Positions 58,626 to 64,000 of a DNA stretch of 64,000 bases are shown here, piece by piece; the first letter of the stretch is position 1, and each line of letters starts with the position of its first letter. The position numbers and the translations under genes were made by a program. This stretch comes from Actinacidiphila glaucinigra. Its GTDB lineage: Bacteria > Actinomycetota > Actinomycetes > Streptomycetales > Streptomycetaceae. Location: the NCBI RefSeq assembly GCF_900188405.1, contig NZ_FZOF01000002.1, forward strand, positions 248,001-312,000. The letters run 5' to 3'. The notes below the pieces were generated by a model. That model was not told where the DNA came from and did no database searches. It saw nothing but the letters and a program-made list of their open reading frames with translations.

Positions 58626-59819
58626 ATGACCGACACCTCGGCATCCGCCGGTACCTCCGCATCCGCCGCCACCCCCATACCGAGCACGGCCGCGCCGGAC
58701 GCCATCGTCGTCGGTGCCGGCCCCGGCGGACTCGCCGTCGCGGCGTCGCTGCGGCACCGGGGCGTGCGCACCCTGGTCGTCGAACGGTCGGACGCGGTGG
58801 GCGCCTCCTGGCGCGGCCACTACGACAGGCTGCGGCTGCACACGACCAGACGCCTGTCCGCGCTACCGGGCCTCGGGATCCCCCGGGCGTACGGCCGCTG
58901 GGTGGGCCGCGACGACGTCGTGCGCTACCTGGAGCAGTACGCCGAGTTCCACGAGCTGGACGTCGCCACCGGCATAGAGGTGGGGCGGATCGAGCCCGCC
59001 GAGGACCCGGCCGCGGGCTGGGTGCTGCCGGCCACCGGCGGCCGCCGGCTGACCGCGCGGAGCGTCGTCGTCGCCACCGGCTACAACCACTCGCCGCACC
59101 TGCCGGACTGGCCCGGGCGCGACACCTTCGACGGCGAACTGCTGCACGCCTCGCGCTACCGCAACGGCCGGCCCTACGAGGGCCGGGACGTCCTGGTCGT
59201 CGGCGTGGGCAACACCGGTGCCGAGATCGCCGTCGACCTCGCCGAGTCCGGCGCGGCCCGCGTCCGGCTGGCGGTGCGGACACCCCCGCACATCATGCGC
59301 CGCTCCACCGCCGGGTGGCCCGCGCAGCGCACCGGGATCATGGTCCGCCGCCTCCCGACGAAGCTGGTCGACGGGATCGCCCCGTACGTGGAGCGCATCT
59401 CCGTGCCGGATCTGTCCGCGCACGGGCTTCCCCGTCCGGACAACGGGCTCTACTCGCGGGTGCGGGAGGGTTCCATCCCCGTGCAGGACGTCGGCATCAT
59501 CGACGCCGTCCGGTCGGGGAAGGTCGAGCCCGTGGCCGCCGTCGAGGGCTTCGACGGGCGCGAGGTGCTGCTCGCCGACGGCACGCGGATCACCCCGGAC
59601 GCGGTGGTCGCGGCCACCGGCTACCAGCGCGGCCTGGAACCGCTCGTCGGCCATCTCGGCGTCCTGGACGAGCGGGGACGGCCCGTGGCGCACGGCCGCC
59701 GCAGCCCCCGGAACGCTCCGGGTCTCTACTTCACCGGCTTCACCAATCCGATCAGCGGCATGATCCGCGAAATGGCCATCGACGCGCGCCGGATCGCCAA
59801 AGCGGTGGCGCGGCGGTAG
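58626..59819 (+). CDS. FAD-dependent monooxygenase/oxidoreductase (FMO/CzcO-like)
   Basis: The 397-aa flavoprotein has the FAD-binding GxGxxG in DAIVVGAGPGGLAVAASLRH (about residue 32), the hydrophobic LRLHTTRRLSALPGLGIPRA, ATGYNHSPHLPDWPGRDTFD, the NAD(P)-binding VLVVGVGNTGAEIAVDLAES (about 196) and the late ATGYQRGLEPLVGHLGVLDE. The two Rossmann motifs and the central FxGxxxHxxxY-like LLHASRYRNG mark an FMO or Baeyer-Villiger relative. It probably oxidises a ring substrate with NAD(P)H. ATG 58626 follows GGGAG. It ends in a hairpin at 59845. Confidence 0.88.
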   Translation: MTDTSASAGTSASAATPIPSTAAPDAIVVGAGPGGLAVAASLRHRGVRTLVVERSDAVGASWRGHYDRLRLHTTRRLSALPGLGIPRAYGRWVGRDDVVRYLEQYAEFHELDVATGIEVGRIEPAEDPAAGWVLPATGGRRLTARSVVVATGYNHSPHLPDWPGRDTFDGELLHASRYRNGRPYEGRDVLVVGVGNTGAEIAVDLAESGAARVRLAVRTPPHIMRRSTAGWPAQRTGIMVRRLPTKLVDGIAPYVERISVPDLSAHGLPRPDNGLYSRVREGSIPVQDVGIIDAVRSGKVEPVAAVEGFDGREVLLADGTRITPDAVVAATGYQRGLEPLVGHLGVLDERGRPVAHGRRSPRNAPGLYFTGFTNPISGMIREMAIDARRIAKAVARR

Positions 59820-59844
59820 CCGACGCGGCGCGGTGGATGCCGAG

Positions 59845-59873
59845 GGGGTGCCGACGAGCACCCGCGGCACCCC
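59845..59873. terminator. Hairpin terminator after the flavin monooxygenase
   Basis: GGGGTGCCG (59845-59853) pairs exactly with CGGCACCCC (59865-59873) across an 11-base loop. Confidence 0.6.
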
Positions 59874-60016
59874 GTACAACGCGTCCGCACCACCTCCGCA
59901 CACCCCCGCGAGGCTCCCGCACCACCCCGGTCCGGCGGCCCGGCCGGCCCTCTCCCCCTCCGCCGGCCGGGCCGCCTTCCCGCGGGGCGCACAGGTTTCT
60001 CGCATCTTCCCCGTTC

Positions 60017-60031
60017 CTGACGGATCGTCAG
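60017..60031 (+). promoter_or_regulatory. CTGAC-N5-GTCAG operator (site 12)
   Basis: CTGACGGATCGTCAG, 58 bp before the acyl-CoA synthetase ATG. It is followed by an AT-rich stretch (GTTAAGTAAT) and by site 13, 24 bp away centre to centre. Confidence 0.8.
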
Positions 60032-60040
60032 TTAAGTAAT

Positions 60041-60055
60041 CTGACATTGCGTCAG
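60041..60055 (+). promoter_or_regulatory. CTGAC-N5-GTCAG operator (site 13)
   Basis: CTGACATTGCGTCAG, 34 bp before the acyl-CoA synthetase ATG. It forms a tandem pair with site 12, as at 46043/46070. Confidence 0.8.
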
Positions 60056-60089
60056 TTCTCTGGTCCTTCGAGCAGGACGGGCGAGACAC

Positions 60090-62297
60090 ATGCTTGGTTC
60101 GACCTTCAGCACGCGCGGCACCGATCCCGCGGCGGACGCCGGCGGCCAGGGCCGCCGCACGGACGACGTGGACGTCAGCGGGCGCCCGCTGCACGCCTGC
60201 GTGCCCGACCTCGACCGCTTCTTCCGGCCCGATTCCCTGGCGGTCGTCGGCGCCTCCGACGCCGAGGGCCGCCCCAACACCGGCATCACCCGGCAACTCG
60301 TCACCTGGGCCGAGCGGGTCGGCGCCCGGCTCCACCCGGTCAATCCCGGCCGCGCGAGCGTGTTCGGCCTGCCCTGCCACGCCTCCGTCGCGGATCTCCC
60401 CGAGCCCGTGGACCTCGCCGTCCTGCTCGTCGCCGACCCCCTTCCCGTCCTCGAACAGCTCACCGGGGCCAAGGCACGGTTCGCGGTCGTCTTCGCCTCC
60501 GGCTTCGCCGAGACGGGGGAGGCGGGCGCCGCCGCTCAGGAGCGGCTCGGGCGCGCCGTCGCGGGCAGCGGGCTGCGGCTGCTGGGGCCGAACACCAACC
60601 TCAACGCCTTCCAGGCGTTCCGCGAGGACCTGCCCGGGCCGGCGATCGCCCTGATCACCCAGTCCGGCCACCAGGGCCGCCCGGTCTACGCCCTGCAGGA
60701 GCTCGGCATCCGGCTCAGCCACTGGGCGCCGACGGGCAACGAGGCCGATCTGGAGACCGCCGACTTCCTCTCCTACTTCGCCGGGCGGGCCGAGGTGGGA
60801 GCCATCGCGGTCTACGCCGAAGGCCTCAAGGACGGCCGCTCGTTCACCCTCGCCGCCGACCGCGCGGCCCGCAACAAGGTGCCGGTGGTCATGGTCAAGG
60901 TGGGGCGCACCGAGACCGGCACCCGCGCGGCCGCCACGCACACCGGCAAGCTCACCGGCTCCGACGCGGTCGCCGACGCGGCCTTCCGGCAGTTCGGCGT
61001 GATCCGCGTCGACGGCCTGGACGAACTCCAGGACACCGCGGCCCTGCTGGCCCGTGCCCGGCCACCGCTCGCCGAGGGTGTGGCCGTCTACTCGATCTCC
61101 GGCGGCACCGGAGCGCACTTCGCCGACCTGGCCACCGCCGCCGGGCTGCCGCTGCCCACCCTCCCGGAGGCGAAGCAGGCCGAACTCCACCAGTGGATAC
61201 CGGAGTACCTGAACGTCTCCAACCCCGTGGACAGCGGAGGCCATCCCGTCGGCGACTGGCGCGGCCGGAAGATCATCGACGCGATCCTCGCCGATCCCGG
61301 GATCGGTGTCCTCGTGTGCCCGATCACCGGCCCCTTCCCGCCCATGAGCGACCGGCTCGCCCTGGACCTCGCCGAGGCCGCCGAGGCCACCGACAAGCTG
61401 GTGTGCGTGATCTGGGGCTCCCCCGTGGGCACCGAGGAGGCCTACCGGACCACCCTGCTGGGCTCCTCCCGGGTCGCCACCTTCCGCACCTTCGGCAACT
61501 GCGTGACCGCCGTGCGGGCCTGGCTGGACCACCACCGCTTCACCGCCGGCTACCGCTCCCCCTTCGACGACGCGCCACGCACGCCCTCCTCCTCCGCCCG
61601 CAAGGCGCGCGCGCTGCTGCACCCCGGCCGCCGGCTGAGCGAGCACGCCGCGAAGCAATTGCTGCGGGCGTACGGCATCCGCGTCCCGCGCGAGCAACTG
61701 GTCACCAGCGCGGCGGGCGCCGTCCGGGCGGCCGCGCAGGTCGGCTACCCCGTGGTGATGAAGGCGTCCGCCGACCGGCTCGCGCACAAGACCGAACTCG
61801 GTCTGGTGAAGATCGGCCTCACCTCCGCCAGCCAGGTGCGCGACGCCTACCGCGAACTGGCCGACATCGCCCGCTACGAGAGCCTGGAGCTCGACGGCGT
61901 CCTCGTCTGCCAGATGGTGGAGCGCGGTGTGGAGATGGTCGTCGGCATCAGCCAGGACCCGCTCTTCGGGCCCACCGTCACCGCCGGCCTCGGCGGGGTC
62001 CTCGTCGAGGTCCTGCGGGACACGGCCGTCCGCGTACCGCCCTTCGACGCCGGGACCGCGCGGGACATGCTGCGGGAACTGCGCGGCTCCCGGCTGCTCG
62101 ACGGGGTCCGCGGAGCGCCCCCCGCGGACACGGACGCGCTCGTCGACGTCATTCTGCGCGTGCAGCGCATGGCGCTGGAACTCGGCGACGGCCTCGCCGA
62201 ACTCGACATCAATCCGCTGATGGTGCTGCCGCGCGGGCAGGGCGCCTGCGCCCTCGACGCACTCGCCGTCTGCCGTCAGGAGAACACGCATGACTGA
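60090..62297 (+). CDS. ADP-forming acyl-CoA synthetase (CoA-binding, ATP-grasp fusion)
   Basis: The 735-aa protein joins a CoA-binding Rossmann domain (FFRPDSLAVVGASDAEGRPN, GPNTNLNAFQAFREDLPGPA), a succinyl-CoA ligase-like domain (ALITQSGHQGRPVYALQELG, KVGRTETGTRAAATHTGKLT) and a C-terminal ATP-grasp (EHAAKQLLRAYGIRVPREQL, GYPVVMKASADRLAHKTELG). Such enzymes make acyl-CoA with ADP rather than AMP. ALITQSGHQG differs from the more usual SQSGA. ATG 60090; two operators upstream. The hydratase gene overlaps the end by 8 bp. Confidence 0.9.
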   Translation: MLGSTFSTRGTDPAADAGGQGRRTDDVDVSGRPLHACVPDLDRFFRPDSLAVVGASDAEGRPNTGITRQLVTWAERVGARLHPVNPGRASVFGLPCHASVADLPEPVDLAVLLVADPLPVLEQLTGAKARFAVVFASGFAETGEAGAAAQERLGRAVAGSGLRLLGPNTNLNAFQAFREDLPGPAIALITQSGHQGRPVYALQELGIRLSHWAPTGNEADLETADFLSYFAGRAEVGAIAVYAEGLKDGRSFTLAADRAARNKVPVVMVKVGRTETGTRAAATHTGKLTGSDAVADAAFRQFGVIRVDGLDELQDTAALLARARPPLAEGVAVYSISGGTGAHFADLATAAGLPLPTLPEAKQAELHQWIPEYLNVSNPVDSGGHPVGDWRGRKIIDAILADPGIGVLVCPITGPFPPMSDRLALDLAEAAEATDKLVCVIWGSPVGTEEAYRTTLLGSSRVATFRTFGNCVTAVRAWLDHHRFTAGYRSPFDDAPRTPSSSARKARALLHPGRRLSEHAAKQLLRAYGIRVPREQLVTSAAGAVRAAAQVGYPVVMKASADRLAHKTELGLVKIGLTSASQVRDAYRELADIARYESLELDGVLVCQMVERGVEMVVGISQDPLFGPTVTAGLGGVLVEVLRDTAVRVPPFDAGTARDMLRELRGSRLLDGVRGAPPADTDALVDVILRVQRMALELGDGLAELDINPLMVLPRGQGACALDALAVCRQENTHD

Positions 62298-63126
62298 CTC
62301 CCCCCGTGGAGTGATTACGGAGCGTGACGACTCCGTGGAATCCGTTGTACTCCACGTCACCGACAACGGGGTCTCCCGACTCACCCTCAACCGCCCTCAC
62401 GCGATGAACGCCATCACCCCTGACCTGCGAGAACGACTCATCGAAAAATTTCTGGAGGCTTCCGCGGACCCGGCCGTCCGGGCCGTCGTCCTGACCGGCG
62501 CCGGTCGCCGGGCCTTCTGCGCGGGGGCGGACCTGCGCAGCGGTCCGGCCGGTGCGGACCGGGTCGCGGGCGACGTCGCGCGGATGATCCGGTCCGGGGC
62601 CCAGCGCCTGGTCGCCGCGATCCTCGACTGCGAGAAGCCCGTGATCGCCGCCGTGAACGGCACCGCCGCCGGTCTCGGCGCCCATCTCGCCCTCGCCTGC
62701 GACCTCGTCCTGGCCGCCGACACGGCGAAGTTCATCGAGGTCTTCGTCCGCCGCGGCCTCGTCCCCGACGGCGCAGGCGCGTATCTGCTGCCCCGGCTGG
62801 TGGGCCCGCACCGCGCGAAGGAACTCCTGCTGCTCGGCGACGACCTGCCCGCCGCCTCCGCCGAACGCCTCGGGCTGGTCAACCGCGTCGTCCCCGCCGA
62901 CGACCTCGCCACGACCGCCCGCGCCCTCGCCGAGCGCCTGGCGGCAGGGCCCACCCGTGCCCTCGCCCTGACCAAGCAGCTCGTCAACGCGTCCCTGGAC
63001 TCCGACCGCGCGACGGCCTTCGCCGCCGAGGCGGCCGCGCAAGAGCAGAACATGACCACCGCCGACGCCCAGGAGGGACTGCGCGCCTTCCTCGAACGCC
63101 GCCCGCCGGAGTTCCGCGGGCGGTGA
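62290..63126 (+). CDS. Enoyl-CoA hydratase/isomerase
   Basis: The 278-aa crotonase has VSRLTLNRPHAMNAITPDLR, VVLTGAGRRAFCAGADLRSG (oxyanion hole), KPVIAAVNGTAAGLGAHLAL, FIEVFVRRGLVPDGAGAYLL (the expected acidic position reads Asp in PDGAGAYLLPRLVG) and LGLVNRVVPADDLATTARAL. It hydrates or isomerises an unsaturated acyl-CoA. It overlaps the synthetase by 8 bp and is co-translated, so the pair makes and then processes a CoA ester. Confidence 0.92.
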   Translation: MTDSPRGVITERDDSVESVVLHVTDNGVSRLTLNRPHAMNAITPDLRERLIEKFLEASADPAVRAVVLTGAGRRAFCAGADLRSGPAGADRVAGDVARMIRSGAQRLVAAILDCEKPVIAAVNGTAAGLGAHLALACDLVLAADTAKFIEVFVRRGLVPDGAGAYLLPRLVGPHRAKELLLLGDDLPAASAERLGLVNRVVPADDLATTARALAERLAAGPTRALALTKQLVNASLDSDRATAFAAEAAAQEQNMTTADAQEGLRAFLERRPPEFRGR

Positions 63127-63138
63127 CGCCCAAGGGGC

Positions 63139-63759
63139 TCACTCCACGGACGCCCCGGGCGGCGGACGGTACTCCTCCAGCAGGCCGGTGCCGTACGCCA
63201 GCAGGCCGCCCGCGAAGACGACGCCGATCAACGCGACCGCCACGACGGAGATCTGGAACGCGACCTGCCGCTGACGCGCCCACCCGGTCCTGCCCTCCGG
63301 GTCCCGGCGCCCGGCGTAGAAGGAGGTCACCAGCACCGGCGCCGCGCCGGCACCCGCGATGCACAGCCACGCGAGCAGATACGGGCCGCCGAGCCACACC
63401 ACCGGCACCGCGAGGACGGCGGCCGTCACGGCTTCCGCCGCCAGCAGGCAGAGCCAGCGGGGGCGCCCGGTACGCGCCGCGAGCCTCAGCCCGAGGACCG
63501 TCGCCGGCAGGGCGTGCAGAAGGGACGCGGCCACCGCGAAGGCCCAGAGCGGGATCAGAGCCAGCGGCATCAGGCAGAAGCCGAACGGCTCGTCGAACGC
63601 GCCGTCCGAGGACTTCAGGGACGGAAGGACGACCATGCGGGCCGTTGCCGCGACCACCGCCACCGCGCAGTACGTCGACACCGCCGCCGCACGTCCGGCA
63701 TCGCCCCACGGGTCGACCGCGGGCCGCACCGGGGACCCCCACCCCGCACCCTGTCCCAT
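63139..63759 (-). CDS. Multi-pass membrane protein, unknown function
   Basis: A 206-aa protein MGQGAGWGSPVRPAVDPWGD with about five hydrophobic segments (around residues 25-45, 62-82, 100-120, 125-145 and 170-192). No transport or catalytic motif is visible and I do not recognise the family. ATG 63759 is chosen over a GTG nine bases upstream. It ends 12 bp from the hydratase stop on the other strand and has its start 52 bp from operator site 14, which lies on the side of the next gene. Confidence 0.65.
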   Translation of the reverse strand: MGQGAGWGSPVRPAVDPWGDAGRAAAVSTYCAVAVVAATARMVVLPSLKSSDGAFDEPFGFCLMPLALIPLWAFAVAASLLHALPATVLGLRLAARTGRPRWLCLLAAEAVTAAVLAVPVVWLGGPYLLAWLCIAGAGAAPVLVTSFYAGRRDPEGRTGWARQRQVAFQISVVAVALIGVVFAGGLLAYGTGLLEEYRPPPGASVE

Positions 63760-63811
63760 GACCGCCACGCTACGCCCGGCACCCGCCCGCCCTCCGCGCA
63801 GCCCTTCACTT

Positions 63812-63826
63812 CTGACGGTCCGTCAG
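63812..63826 (+). promoter_or_regulatory. CTGAC-N5-GTCAG operator (site 14)
   Basis: CTGACGGTCCGTCAG, the same 15 bases as sites 2 and 5, 17 bp upstream of the last gene of the window. Confidence 0.8.
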
Positions 63827-63843
63827 TTTCAATGGGAGACGTG

Positions 63844-64000
63844 ATGGGACAAGCAGGCATGGCGGTCGCCGTCGTCCGCTATCTCCGGTCCGTCGGGGCG
63901 GTGACGGCGGCCGGGCGGGTGGACCCGCTGCCGCGGCCCGAACTGCGGGCCGTGCGGCCGGACGAGCGCGCCCCGGTGGACCCGGCGGAGTTCCGCAGGG
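63844..64000 (+). CDS. N-terminal part of a probable flavin reductase-like protein (cut by window end)
   Basis: From ATG 63844 (GGGAG upstream; a GTG 3 bp earlier is possible) 52 residues are visible: MGQAGMAVAVVRYLRSVGAV, then RVDPLPRPELRAVRPDERAP and VDPAEFRR. The ending VDPAEFRR resembles the start of flavin reductase domains (VDxxxFRRVLGHFxTGVTVVT) such as HsaB-type partners of two-component monooxygenases. This is inference from a short match; the rest lies outside the window. Operator site 14 is 17 bp upstream. Confidence 0.55.
   Translation, partial: MGQAGMAVAVVRYLRSVGAVTAAGRVDPLPRPELRAVRPDERAPVDPAEFRR

Noticed and set aside
20263..64000. Steroid (KstR) regulon
   Set aside because: Several families match, but the operator pattern is CTGAC-N5-GTCAG rather than the AACnnGTT-type KstR site, and the key ring-cleaving genes are not visible in this window.

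Overview
The window is high-G+C DNA of a Streptomyces or very close relative. The evidence is codon use with G or C at almost every third position, GTG starts, an SsgA-like sporulation protein, HTH/DUF397 regulator pairs, fbiC for coenzyme F420, and a recognisable afsK/afsR locus. From memory the gene order around fbiC, afsR, afsS and afsK resembles the S. coelicolor SCO4421-SCO4441 neighbourhood, with extra genes inserted. I see no tRNA, rRNA or CRISPR.

Layout. (1) 1-5.6 kb: small, partly decayed hypothetical genes, plus a GntR regulator with a membrane protein behind a perfect 14-bp-arm palindrome. (2) 5.6-20.2 kb: a sigma factor with its membrane partner, a cold-shock-like protein, an Lrp/aminotransferase pair with a palindromic operator, a copper efflux operon (copZ-copA) under a CsoR-type site, an SsgA-like protein, a YcaQ-like protein, a D,D-carboxypeptidase with a very long acidic cytoplasmic tail, a GPP34 protein and an HTH/DUF397 pair. 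(3) 20.2-31.3 kb: the first genes of a catabolic regulon, a Na+/solute symporter, MerR-thioredoxin, fbiC, two membrane proteins and an ADP-ribosylglycohydrolase. (4) 31.3-38.9 kb: a leftward catabolic block of three luciferase-like (F420-type) oxidoreductases, two amidohydrolases and an SDR. (5) 38.9-39.6 kb: a non-coding element with 70-bp inverted ends. (6) 39.6-52.7 kb: a truncated adenylate-forming protein, afsR, an AfsS-like peptide gene, a second secreted peptide gene with the same C-terminal motif, then a CoA ligase/lipid-transfer thiolase/DUF35/enoyl-CoA hydratase group inserted before afsK, a VOC protein (possible KbpA) and a TetR regulator. (7) 52.8-64 kb: F420-type nitroreductase, acyl-CoA dehydrogenase, a second thiolase, DUF1906 protein, GNAT, a second DUF35 protein, DoxX, flavin monooxygenase, ADP-forming acyl-CoA synthetase, enoyl-CoA hydratase, and the start of a probable flavin reductase.

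The strongest signal that gene calling does not show is a dispersed operator. The 15-bp palindrome CTGAC-N5-GTCAG occurs 11 times exactly and 3 more times with one mismatch between 21.1 and 63.8 kb. Nearly all copies lie just upstream of the catabolic genes, and several overlap start codons. One copy overlaps the start codon of the TetR gene at 52047, which makes that protein the best candidate regulator. Together these genes look like one oxidation pathway: CoA activation, dehydrogenation, hydration, retro-aldol or thiolytic cleavage by lipid-transfer-protein/DUF35 pairs, F420- and FAD-dependent redox steps and ring or amide hydrolysis. The substrate is unknown; a polycyclic isoprenoid such as a steroid or terpenoid is a reasonable guess.

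The second highlight is downstream of afsR. Two tiny genes, one encoding an acidic cytoplasmic peptide and one encoding a Sec-exported peptide, both end in PDNWH(T/A)P. This suggests a peptide partner or signal linked to the AfsR NB-ARC/TPR regulator.
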